Source: DASQZJ01 sp035638775 (GTDB lineage: Bacteria > Pseudomonadota > Gammaproteobacteria > UBA5335 > SLRW01). From it: a stretch of DNA of 64,000 bases. This document shows, piece after piece, positions 51,788-59,323 of the stretch (position 1 is the stretch's first letter; every line of letters begins with the position of its first letter). The notes beneath the pieces are model-generated. The model was given only the letters and a program-made list of their open reading frames with translations. It did no database searches and was not told the DNA's origin. The DNA lies in the NCBI GenBank assembly GCA_035638775.1, contig DASQZJ010000061.1, positions 62,001 through 126,000 of the forward strand, in the 5' to 3' direction. The translations under genes were made by a program, and so were the position numbers.

Positions 51788-51826
51788 GAGGGGCCCCGGG
51801 GGGCTTTGCCGCCCCCCGTGGCCCTC
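51788..51826 (+). terminator. GC-rich hairpin after the alcohol dehydrogenase gene
   Basis: Nearly perfect 16-17 base stem (GAGGGGCCCCGGGGGGC opposite GCCCCCCGTGGCCCTC) around a short TTTGCC loop, about 70 bases after the stop. There is no T tract. The remainder of the 302-base gap (51721-52022) holds the FNR-type promoter described below. Confidence 0.5.
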
Positions 51827-51935
51827 GCGTTGCGCGGCGGCGGGTCGCGGCCGGTGCGACTGACACGTGCGCGCCCCGGCAACACGCCGGATCGCGCTCT
51901 TGCCTGAAACCTGAAACGCCCCCCGGCCCCGACGC

Positions 51936-51977
51936 CTGATCCAGGTCAAGGGTGTTCCGGCCGGCCCGCGCTACGCT
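51936..51977 (+). promoter_or_regulatory. FNR/Anr-type box and -10 element ahead of hemN
   Basis: CTGATCCAGGTCAA (51936-51949) matches TTGAT-N4-ATCAA at 8 of 10. After 22 bases comes TACGCT (51972-51977). This fits class II activation, and hemN is a classic FNR/Anr target in other bacteria. Confidence 0.65.
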
Positions 51978-52022
51978 CCCCGCCATCAATGCAGATGACC
52001 GGCCCGAGGGGGGAGCCTGCAC

Positions 52023-53417
52023 ATGGATCAGAGCCTGGAATTCGACCGCGAGCTGCTGCGCAAGTACGACGTCAGCGGTCCGCGATACACGTCCTACCCG
52101 ACCGCCCCGCAGTTCCACGACCGCTTCGGCGTGGCGGACTACCGCGAGGCGGTGGAGCACTCCAACGGCGAGCTCATCCCGCGCCCGCTGTCGCTTTACC
52201 TGCACATTCCCTTCTGCCGCACCGTGTGTTTCTACTGCGGATGCAACCGCGTGATCACGGGCAACTACCGGCACGCGGGGGAATACCTGGAGCGGCTCGA
52301 ACGCGAGATCCGGATGCAGTCGACCCTGTTCGACCCGGACCGCCCGGTCGAGCAGCTGCATTTCGGCGGGGGCACGCCGACCTACCTGAACCGGAAGGAC
52401 ATGGCACGGCTCATGGGGGAGCTGCGCGAGGCCTTCCCGCTCTCCCGCGAGGACAGCCGCGAATTCTCGATCGAGATCGACCCGCGCACCGTCTCGCGCG
52501 AGAAGGTGACGCAGCTCGCGGAGCTGGGCTTCAATCGCATGAGCCTCGGGGTACAGGACTTCGACCCGGCCGTGCAGGTCGCGGTCAACCGCATCCAGTC
52601 CGTGGAGCAGACCGCCGAGTGCATCGACGCCGCCCGCAAGGCCGGCTTCGGCTCGGTCAACCTCGACCTCATTTACGGCCTGCCGCGGCAGACGCCGGAG
52701 TCGTTCGAGCGCACCCTGCTGACCGTGCTGGCACTGCGGCCCGAGCGGCTGGCCGTCTACAACTACGCGCACCTCCCCGAGCTGTTCAAGGTCCAGCGCC
52801 AGATCCGGGCGGAGGAGATTCCCGACCCGGAGACCAAGCTGGCGCTGCTGGAGCTCACCATCGACCGGCTCACCGACGCCGGTTACGTCTACATCGGCAT
52901 GGACCACTTCGCGCTGCCGGACGACGAACTCGCGCGGGCGCAGCGCGCCGGCGGCCTGCATCGCAACTTCCAGGGCTACTCCACGCACGCCGAATGCGAC
53001 CTCATCGGGCTGGGCGTCTCGGCCATCGGGCGGGTGGGGGACACGTACAGCCAGAACCTGCGCGACCTGGAGGGCTACTACGATGCGCTGGACGGGGCGC
53101 GCCAGCCGCTGTGGCGCGGAATCACCCTGACCGCCGACGACCGGCTGCGCCGCGACGTCATCAACGCCATCATGTGCCACTCCGCGGTGCGCTTCCGGGA
53201 ACTCGAGCATCGCCACGGAATCCGGTTCCGCAGCTATTTCGCCCCGGAGCTCGAGGAGCTGGCACCGCTGGCCGCCGACGGCCTGGTGGAGGTCGACGAC
53301 GACGGCCTGGCGGTCACCCCCCTGGGGCGCCTGCTGCTGCGCAACGTCGCGATGGTGTTCGACGCCTACCTTCAGGATCGTGCCCGGGTGCGCCCGGCCT
53401 TTTCGCGGGTGATCTAG
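52023..53417 (+). CDS. hemN: Oxygen-independent coproporphyrinogen III dehydrogenase
   Basis: Radical-SAM enzyme that makes protoporphyrinogen IX without oxygen, for haem synthesis under low oxygen. 464 aa. The N-terminal KYDVSGPRYTSYPTA is diagnostic of true HemN rather than HemW. The cluster motif is HIPFCRTVCFYCGCN, with GGGTPTYL, NRMSLGVQDFDPAVQ and C-terminal RNVAMVFDAYL. ATG 52023 lies 73 bases after an FNR-type box. Tail-to-tail overlap of 4 bases (CTAG) with the LON-domain gene. Confidence 0.96.
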   Translation: MDQSLEFDRELLRKYDVSGPRYTSYPTAPQFHDRFGVADYREAVEHSNGELIPRPLSLYLHIPFCRTVCFYCGCNRVITGNYRHAGEYLERLEREIRMQSTLFDPDRPVEQLHFGGGTPTYLNRKDMARLMGELREAFPLSREDSREFSIEIDPRTVSREKVTQLAELGFNRMSLGVQDFDPAVQVAVNRIQSVEQTAECIDAARKAGFGSVNLDLIYGLPRQTPESFERTLLTVLALRPERLAVYNYAHLPELFKVQRQIRAEEIPDPETKLALLELTIDRLTDAGYVYIGMDHFALPDDELARAQRAGGLHRNFQGYSTHAECDLIGLGVSAIGRVGDTYSQNLRDLEGYYDALDGARQPLWRGITLTADDRLRRDVINAIMCHSAVRFRELEHRHGIRFRSYFAPELEELAPLAADGLVEVDDDGLAVTPLGRLLLRNVAMVFDAYLQDRARVRPAFSRVI

Positions 53418-54004
53418 GAGGAGGCGTCCCTCGCGGCCATCCGGCGGACCGCCCGGTCCAGCTCGCGCAGGCGCTCCACGGGGTCGCACAGCATCAACCG
53501 CTCGTACTCGCCGGTCCCCAGCGGCAGGCGCTCGAGCAGCCGGCTCCCGACCCAGGTGGCGTCCCGAAACCGTCCCTCGTCGGCGGGCCCTCCCCGGTAG
53601 CGGCGATAGAAGTCCCGCAGCAGCTCCGCCAGCGGCTCGAGCCCGGCCTCGACGGGCACCGGGCCGTCGTCGGGAACGGGGGTCGCATGTCCCGTCCACA
53701 GGCCGTCAGCCTGCTGCTCCGACGCGCTCAGTCGCACGCGCTGTTCCGCGCGGATCCGGATGCCGAGCAGGCCGTCGGACAGGCGGTCGAAATCCGTGAT
53801 CCGCACGTAGCTTCCCACACCGCCCGGCCGGCCGCGCGGGTCCGCCTCGCCGGCGCCGTGCACCAGGCAGGCGACGAAGCCCGCATCCCGCCGCATGCAC
53901 GCCGATACCATGTCGAGATAACGCGTCTCGAACACGCGCAGATCCATCCCGCCTCCGGGGAGCAGCGGACGGGACAGCGGGAACAGGGGCAGCCGGTCAT
54001 CCAC
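53414..54004 (-). CDS. LON N-terminal (substrate-binding) domain protein
   Basis: 196 aa consisting only of the Lon N-domain, without ATPase or protease. LPLFPLSRPLLPGGGMDLRVFETRYLDMV is the hallmark start, and GSYVRITDFDRLSDGLLGIRIRAEQRVRL follows. Homologues are common in Gammaproteobacteria and uncharacterised; a role as peptide-binding or adaptor protein is a guess. GTG start at 54004 without a strong ribosome site. Confidence 0.85.
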   Translation of the reverse strand: MDDRLPLFPLSRPLLPGGGMDLRVFETRYLDMVSACMRRDAGFVACLVHGAGEADPRGRPGGVGSYVRITDFDRLSDGLLGIRIRAEQRVRLSASEQQADGLWTGHATPVPDDGPVPVEAGLEPLAELLRDFYRRYRGGPADEGRFRDATWVGSRLLERLPLGTGEYERLMLCDPVERLRELDRAVRRMAARDASS

Positions 54005-54073
54005 GGCGACGCTCGTTTCGGGAACCGTCTCTTACGGTCGGCACCCGGAGCCCGCGTGTCAAATGCCCGGAGC

Positions 54074-54115
54074 TTGAGTTGCGTCAACGCGGACCCCCGG
54101 GCGCGCGTCTAGGCT
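54074..54115 (+). promoter_or_regulatory. FNR/Anr-type box and -10 element ahead of the outer-membrane barrel gene
   Basis: TTGAGTTGCGTCAA (54074-54087; 8 of 10, with the invariant TTGA-N6-TCAA core) and, 22 bases on, TAGGCT (54110-54115). Transcription would start near 54122, 29 bases before the ATG. Confidence 0.6.
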
Positions 54116-54150
54116 TGCCCACGGAAAGTCGACCCGCGGAGGCAACGGTC

Positions 54151-55011
54151 ATGAAGCGGATCCAGGGATGGTGCGGGGCCCTCGGGATGGGGCTCTCGCT
54201 GTTGTTGCTGGTCTGTGTTCCGGCGACCGCGCGGCAGGGTCCGAGCCTGTCCGCGGGTGCCGAATACAGCAGCGGTGATTACGGCGGCAGCAGCTCCATC
54301 GACCAGCTGTACGTGCCGCTGACCGCGCGCTACCGCAGCGGGCGCTGGGGCCTGCGCCTGACGGTCCCGTTCCTGAGCGTCAGCGCTCCGCCGGGCACGC
54401 TGGTCATCGACGGCGGTGGCATGGGCACGGGAACCGGGACGGGCACGATTACCGGCACGACCACCGGGATGGGCAGCGGCACGGGCGGTGGCGCGGTGCT
54501 CCCGGGCGCCGGCTCGAGCACCACGCAGAGCGGGCTGGGCGACGTCATCGCGGGCGCGACCCTGTACGACGTCGTCAACAGCGCCTCCCTCGGCACCGCG
54601 GTCGACCTCACCGGCAAGGTCAAGTTCGGCACCGCAGACTACGCAAAGGGGCTCGGCACCGGCGAGACCGACTACGCCCTGCAGGCCGACGCCTACACCT
54701 ACCTGGGCCGCCTGACGACCATCCTGGAGGGCGGCTACCGGGTGCGCGGCGACCCCCCCGGACTGGATCTCAACAACACCGCGTACGGGGCCCTCGGCGG
54801 TTCCTGGCGGCTGCGCTCCGGCCTTCGCGCCGGCCTGCTCTACCAGCTGAGCCAGGCACCGATCGACGGCGGCTCGGGTGCCCGCGAAGCGACCCTGTTC
54901 GTGACCCGCGAGCTGTCCGCGCAGCACCGGTTCACCGGCTACCTGCTCAAGGGGTTCAGCGACGGCAGTCCGGACTGGGGCGCCGGCCTGCTGCTGACGG
55001 CATCGTTCTGA
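54151..55011 (+). CDS. Predicted outer-membrane beta-barrel protein
   Basis: 286 aa with a signal peptide ending near ATA (25-27). Alternating strands such as LSAGAEYSSGDYGG, LYVPLTARYRSGRWGLRLTV and TTILEGGYRVRG are present, and it ends in Phe (LLLTASF), as outer-membrane barrels do. A low-complexity Gly/Thr/Met insertion (about 90-118, GTGTGTGTITGTTTGMGSGT) probably forms an exposed loop. Resembles the uncharacterised transporter-like barrels near phenol-degradation MetA proteins, but I cannot name it. Controlled by an FNR-type promoter and followed by the Asp/Arg/Gln-repeat gene. Confidence 0.72.
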   Translation: MKRIQGWCGALGMGLSLLLLVCVPATARQGPSLSAGAEYSSGDYGGSSSIDQLYVPLTARYRSGRWGLRLTVPFLSVSAPPGTLVIDGGGMGTGTGTGTITGTTTGMGSGTGGGAVLPGAGSSTTQSGLGDVIAGATLYDVVNSASLGTAVDLTGKVKFGTADYAKGLGTGETDYALQADAYTYLGRLTTILEGGYRVRGDPPGLDLNNTAYGALGGSWRLRSGLRAGLLYQLSQAPIDGGSGAREATLFVTRELSAQHRFTGYLLKGFSDGSPDWGAGLLLTASF

Positions 55012-55042
55012 CCGGAGCGCTGCCATGTCCTGTGATCACCGA

Positions 55043-55083
55043 TTGATGCCCGTCAACGACTCCGCCCGGCGGGGGGCTAGACT
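55043..55083 (+). promoter_or_regulatory. FNR/Anr-type box and -10 element ahead of the Asp/Arg/Gln-repeat gene
   Basis: TTGATGCCCGTCAA (55043-55056; 9 of 10) and TAGACT (55078-55083) 21 bases later. Predicted start near 55090. Confidence 0.65.
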
Positions 55084-55173
55084 GGCAGCTACGGGAGACG
55101 GGTGAGCAGCACCCCCGAAAAGGGGGCGACGACAGGCACCGGAACGCCGCAACGACTCAAGGGAGATGCAGGT

Positions 55174-55824
55174 ATGAACGCCAAGGCAATCGTGAAGGGA
55201 GCGCTGATCGGGAGTTTTCTCGCGCTGATCGCGCTGCCCGCCGTCAGCTTCGGGCAGGACCAGGACCGCACCCGCGACATGGATCGGCTGCAGACGCCGG
55301 ACCAGATGCAGGATCGGGACATCGACCGCACCCGGGACCGACTGCACGACCAGGACATGGACAAGACCCGGGACCGGCTCAAGGATCAGGACAAGACGCA
55401 GGACCAAGACAAGACCTACGACCAGGACCGGACCCGGGATCAGGACCAGCTGGACCAGCCGGACCAGGACCGTGACCAGGACCGGCAGCACCAGAGCCTG
55501 AACGGGCCCCAGGCCATGGACCAGTCCCGCGACCGGGACATGGACCGCACGCAGGACCGGGACCGCATGCAGGACCAGACCGGCGACCAGGACCGGACCC
55601 GCGACCGCGACCGCCTGCACAGCCAGGACCACGTCTACGGGCAGCAGCTGATGTCCGCCGAGGAGCTCCGCCAGTACCGTGAGCAGCTGCGCAACGCGAA
55701 CACCGGGCAGGAGCGGGAGCAGCTTCGTGAGCGGCATCGGGAGCAAATGCAGGAGCGTGCGCAGCAGCAGGGCGTCACGCTCGACGGCAACGGCAACGTG
55801 GAGGACGGCGGCTCGCAGGACTAG
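55174..55824 (+). CDS. Exported Asp/Arg/Gln-rich repeat protein
   Basis: 216 aa. Signal peptide MNAKAIVKGALIGSFLALIA with cleavage near VSFG-Q (27/28). Residues 28-160 are a degenerate repeat of short units such as QDRTRD, MDRTQD and QDKTYDQD, almost free of hydrophobic residues, so highly charged and probably helical or disordered. The C-terminal 50 residues (MSAEELRQYREQLRNANTGQ, then QEREQLRERHREQMQERAQQ) are a conserved proteobacterial motif found in other exported proteins of unknown function. ATG 55174 with GGGAG. Ends at a strong terminator and begins at an FNR-type promoter. Function unknown. Confidence 0.75.
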   Translation: MNAKAIVKGALIGSFLALIALPAVSFGQDQDRTRDMDRLQTPDQMQDRDIDRTRDRLHDQDMDKTRDRLKDQDKTQDQDKTYDQDRTRDQDQLDQPDQDRDQDRQHQSLNGPQAMDQSRDRDMDRTQDRDRMQDQTGDQDRTRDRDRLHSQDHVYGQQLMSAEELRQYREQLRNANTGQEREQLRERHREQMQERAQQQGVTLDGNGNVEDGGSQD

Positions 55825-55879
55825 CGTCGCAGGACTGGCCCTGCGCAACGACTTCTGCAAGGGAGGCCCCCCTCCCGAC

Positions 55880-55918
55880 CGACGGCGTGGACCCCCCATT
55901 TCCCACGCCGTCTTTTTT
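55880..55918 (+). terminator. Intrinsic terminator
   Basis: Perfect 10-base stem GACGGCGTGG / CCACGCCGTC, 12-base loop, then seven T. Textbook Rho-independent terminator, 55 bases after the repeat-protein gene. The rest of the 340-base gap (55825-56164) shows no gene; the cytochrome b561 promoter is probably within it. Confidence 0.9.
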
Positions 55919-56164
55919 TGTCCGCGCGAACGAAGGCGCTCGCGGGATGTCCCACGAAGCCGGAACGGCTACACTACGCCCCTGGATCACACGTCACCCC
56001 GCGCGGGGCGTGTGCCCGGGAGCTCCGACCACCCAGACCAGGCCCGATCGCAGTCGCGTGACCGGGCCGCCGGGATGGTTGCGTGACCCGCCGGACCGGA
56101 CGGACAGGGTGCCGCCACGGTGCGGCATGGCCGCAGAACGGACCCACAGACCAAGGAGACGCGC

Positions 56165-56719
56165 ATGCTGAGGGATGACCGGGAGAGCTACGGCAGCGTG
56201 ACCAAGACGCTGCACTGGCTGCTGGTGCTGCTGATCGCGGGGATGCTGGTGGTCGGCTACGTGATGGCCGACATGCCGGACGGGGATCCGACCAAGGGAT
56301 TCCTGATCCACCTGCACGCCTCCACCGGGTTCCTCGTCCTGGTGCTGGCAGTCCTGCTCATTCTCTGGCGGCTGGTGAACCCGCGCCCGTCCCTGGCTTC
56401 CCTGCCCGGCTGGCAGCGCGGCATGGCACACATGACGCACGGCCTGCTGTACCTGATGCTCATCCTGCAGCCGATCCTCGGGATCCTGGTGATCAACAGC
56501 TCCGGACACCCGGTCAACGTCTACTGGCTGTTCAACCTCCCGGCGATCGCGGGCAAGAGCAAGGCGACGGCCCACACTGTGCTGGAGATCCACGAGATCG
56601 TGGCAGGGGTCCTGATCGGGGTCGTCGCGCTGCACCTGCTGGGCGCCCTGAGCCACCAGTTCATCAGCCGCGACGGCGTGCTGCAGCGCATGCTGCCCGG
56701 CGGCAAACGACCTCAGTAG
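56165..56719 (+). CDS. Cytochrome b561 (CybB type)
   Basis: 184 aa, four membrane helices, di-haem b-type cytochrome that reoxidises quinol or passes electrons. Haem His residues: His in KTLHWLLVLL, IHLHASTG, THGLLYLML and EIHEIVAG, with a further His in ALHLLG. ATG 56165 follows AAGGAG. Intact, unlike the b561 remnant at 46578-47024. Its last 7 bases overlap the convergent cupin gene. Confidence 0.88.
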   Translation: MLRDDRESYGSVTKTLHWLLVLLIAGMLVVGYVMADMPDGDPTKGFLIHLHASTGFLVLVLAVLLILWRLVNPRPSLASLPGWQRGMAHMTHGLLYLMLILQPILGILVINSSGHPVNVYWLFNLPAIAGKSKATAHTVLEIHEIVAGVLIGVVALHLLGALSHQFISRDGVLQRMLPGGKRPQ

Positions 56720-57174
56720 CGGATGCGCCGGGCCACGGCCGGGTTCCGGCACAGCTCCCGGAGCTCGTCCTCGTCGGGCAGCCGCGGCCGGTCCCGCTCC
56801 CGGTCCACGGTACACAGGAAGCCCAGCGGCTCGCCGCCGGTGGCATGGAACTGGTGGAAGGTGTCCGGCGCCACGTAGACGCAGTCCGGCGGGCGGACCG
56901 TCTCCACGCGATTGCCCAGCACCAGTTCCCCCTCGCCGCGCAGGATCACCACCGCGTGCGGATGCCGATGGCGTTCCAGCGACGAGTAGCCGCCCGGCTC
57001 CAGCTCGAAATAGCGGGTCACGAAGTTCAGCGACTGCTCGTCCGCGCCTTCCCCCAGCAGGGTCTGGCGGGTGATCCCGCGGAAGTGGGTGCCTTCGGAC
57101 TTGTACTCGCGGACGCCCACGCCCTGCCAGCGGAAGCCTCCGCCGCGGATGACCCTGGATGACTCTTCGCTCAT
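56713..57174 (-). CDS. Cupin, possible methylthioxylulose-phosphate methylsulfurylase
   Basis: 153 aa single-domain cupin. Metal ligands: two His in ERHRHPHAVVILRGEGEL with Glu, and a later His in PDTFHQFHA. Its ATG overlaps the RuBisCO-like gene's stop by 4 bases, so the two are made together. In Rhodospirillum rubrum a RuBisCO-like protein and a nearby cupin (Rru_A2000, from memory) convert a methylthioadenosine-derived sugar phosphate to 1-deoxyxylulose-5-phosphate and methanethiol. The same role is proposed here by context, not proven. Confidence 0.75.
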   Translation of the reverse strand: MSEESSRVIRGGGFRWQGVGVREYKSEGTHFRGITRQTLLGEGADEQSLNFVTRYFELEPGGYSSLERHRHPHAVVILRGEGELVLGNRVETVRPPDCVYVAPDTFHQFHATGGEPLGFLCTVDRERDRPRLPDEDELRELCRNPAVARRIRY

Positions 57175-58280
57175 GCCTGCTGCTCCCGTACCGCGGCCAG
57201 CAGCTCGCGGGCCCCGCGAACCAGGTCGCGGCGTGCATAGAGGCTGCCGCCTATGAGCAGAATGGTATCAGCCCCGTAGCGGCGCACCCATCCCGGGGCT
57301 CGCGCCGCGTCCATCCCGCCGCCGGGGACCGGGAAGGCGGGACGCAGGTCCCCGAGCGGGCCCCGCAGGCGCGCGTTGATCGCTTCGCAGCGCCGGCGGG
57401 AAAAGCCGAAGCGGCCGTCCGCGTTGGGGTAGATCGAGGCGTCGGCGCCGGCCGCGCGGAACAGGTCGCCGATGACCAGTTCCGGCGCAAGACCGTGGCG
57501 CTCCCCGAACATGCTCCCCGTCAGGGCCGGGTGCGCCATGAGCGCCAGTCCGAACTCGTCCCTGGCCCAGCGCAGGCTGTCCGGGCCGGCGAGCCATGGA
57601 CTGATCAGTACCGCCCGGCAACCGGCATCCCGCGCGGCCTCCAGGCGTCGCGGAAGCTCGGCGAGGGGCGCGGTGACGTTGGGCAGATACAGGGCGTTGC
57701 GCCCGCCGTGGGCGTTGCCGCGCTGGACGGCCTCCTGGCAGCGGTGCAGGCGCTCGAGGAACGGCGCCGCCGGCTGGTTCGCAAGACCGTGGTCGTCCTT
57801 GATCAGGTCGATACCGCCCCTGGCGAACGCCTCGCAGCGCCGCGCCAGCGCTGCCGCATCCAGACCCATGGGCTTGAGCGCGGTGCACAGCAGCGCCCGC
57901 CGCCAGGCCCCGGTCAGCCGCCGGATGCCCTCAATGCCGTGGCGTGGCCCCCCGAGCCGGTGCAGCAGCCCCGCCGGCCAGGCGATGCCGTTGATGCGGA
58001 TCCCGCGCTTCAGGGAGATGTTGCCGAACAGCACGTTGAGAAGCTGGGTAAGCTCACCGCCGATGGTCTCCGGCGCATAGGAGATACGTGCACGGTAGCG
58101 GTTTCGACCGGCCGGCTCCAGCGCCTCGATGCGCCCGACCATGGCCGACTCGATGCCGGGCGGCAGCGTGGCCGCCGGCAGCTCGACGGTCTGTTCCAGC
58201 GCGATTCCGCGCGCCTTGCGCTCGGCGCTCTCGCCGCGCCCGCAGAACAGCTCGTAGCTGACCTCCAACCGTTCGCTCAC
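57171..58280 (-). CDS. RuBisCO-like protein (form IV)
   Basis: 369 aa, RuBisCO large-subunit fold. KPMG at 136-139 (active-site Lys position), GGIDLIKDDHGLANQ with Lys161-Asp162-Asp163-His164 in place of the carbamylated-Lys motif KDDE, HPALTGSMFG, and phosphate loops PGGGMDAARAP and LLIGGSLY. The shortened N-domain and KDDH rule out CO2 fixation and fit isomerase-type RuBisCO-like proteins, such as the 5-methylthioribulose-1-phosphate isomerase of R. rubrum. Coupled to a cupin gene. No mtnA/mtnP is in the window. Confidence 0.88.
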   Translation of the reverse strand: MSERLEVSYELFCGRGESAERKARGIALEQTVELPAATLPPGIESAMVGRIEALEPAGRNRYRARISYAPETIGGELTQLLNVLFGNISLKRGIRINGIAWPAGLLHRLGGPRHGIEGIRRLTGAWRRALLCTALKPMGLDAAALARRCEAFARGGIDLIKDDHGLANQPAAPFLERLHRCQEAVQRGNAHGGRNALYLPNVTAPLAELPRRLEAARDAGCRAVLISPWLAGPDSLRWARDEFGLALMAHPALTGSMFGERHGLAPELVIGDLFRAAGADASIYPNADGRFGFSRRRCEAINARLRGPLGDLRPAFPVPGGGMDAARAPGWVRRYGADTILLIGGSLYARRDLVRGARELLAAVREQQA

Positions 58281-58414
58281 TCGCGCTCCTCGTTTGCCGG
58301 CCGTGGACGGCAGCAGTCCTGCCTCGTGCCGTACGGCCCTCCGAGATGAGACATTGCCTCTGACGCGGGTAGTATACGTGCCCGCGGGACAGCAACCGCG
58401 GGACCGAACCCTGC

Positions 58415-59245
58415 ATGAGCCCAGCCGTCGTCTTCAGCGTCGCGCTCGCGAGCCTTGCCATCGTCGCGGTCTGGCTGGCGTTCGGCGGCCGGATCCGCGC
58501 CTGGCGTGACGAGCGCATATCGTTGCGCCCGTTCCCCCCCGGATGGGAGGCCGAGCTGCGCCGCAGCATGCCCCACTACCGCCTGCTCCCGCGTCGCCTG
58601 CGGGTACGCCTGCGGCGGCGCATCCGGGTGTTCCTGGCACGCAAGCACTACCTCGGTGCAGAGGGCATGCCGGTCGACGACCGGGTGCGCCTGGTCATCG
58701 CCGCCTACGCCTGCCTGCTGGTGGCGAATCGTCCGGGTCCTGCGTACCCGGCGGTGCGGGACATCGTCGTCTTTTCCGGGGCCTTCGCGACCTGGCGCCG
58801 GACCGTGGACGTCGCCGGCGTCCATGGCCGGCGACGCGAGGTGCTGGCGGGGGAGTCGTGGGGTGCCGGGCGGGTGATGCTGGCATGGGACGAGGTTTGC
58901 GAGCTCGGCGGGCGGCGCAACGTCGTGGTGCACGAGTTCGCCCACCAGCTCGACGATGAATACCCCGGCGCACCGGGAGCCCCGCCCCAGGAAGATGCGG
59001 CGGGCTACCGCGCGTGGTCGGCGACTCTCGGCACCGGTTACCGGGACCTGCAGGCGGCGCTGGCCGCCGGTCGCCCCACGCTCATCGACCCCTACGCCGC
59101 CACCGGGCCGGCCGAGTTCTTCGCCGTGCTCAGCGAGCTGTTCATCCAGGACCCGCGGGCGCTGCGGCGCGAGCATCCGGAACTGTATGCCGCGCTGCGG
59201 GACTGGTACCGCCTGGACCCGGCCGCCTGGGCGGTCCGGCAGTGA
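58415..59245 (+). CDS. mtfA: MtfA-type (M90) zinc metallopeptidase
   Basis: 276 aa. An N-terminal membrane helix (about 4-24) precedes an Arg-rich region and the zinc motif NVVVHEFAHQLDDE (HEFAH), with the downstream Glu in GPAEFFAVLSELFI. Matches the E. coli MtfA family, which in E. coli binds the Mlc repressor and has aminopeptidase activity; the membrane anchor seen here occurs in many homologues. No glucose PTS genes are near. Confidence 0.87.
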   Translation: MSPAVVFSVALASLAIVAVWLAFGGRIRAWRDERISLRPFPPGWEAELRRSMPHYRLLPRRLRVRLRRRIRVFLARKHYLGAEGMPVDDRVRLVIAAYACLLVANRPGPAYPAVRDIVVFSGAFATWRRTVDVAGVHGRRREVLAGESWGAGRVMLAWDEVCELGGRRNVVVHEFAHQLDDEYPGAPGAPPQEDAAGYRAWSATLGTGYRDLQAALAAGRPTLIDPYAATGPAEFFAVLSELFIQDPRALRREHPELYAALRDWYRLDPAAWAVRQ

Positions 59246-59323
59246 GGCCGCCCGATCCCCTTGGGAAGCATCGACGAACCTGCCAGACTTGGCGCCATTC
59301 CCACCGACACGGAGAAGCGAACC

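Noticed and set aside
55174..55824. CRISPR-like or satellite repeat at the Asp/Arg/Gln-rich region
   Set aside because: The repeats are in frame, degenerate, short and within a gene with signal peptide and ribosome site; they are protein repeats.
57171..58280. True RuBisCO (CO2-fixing)
   Set aside because: The KDDE motif is KDDH, the N-domain is short, and no small subunit or Calvin-cycle gene is near.
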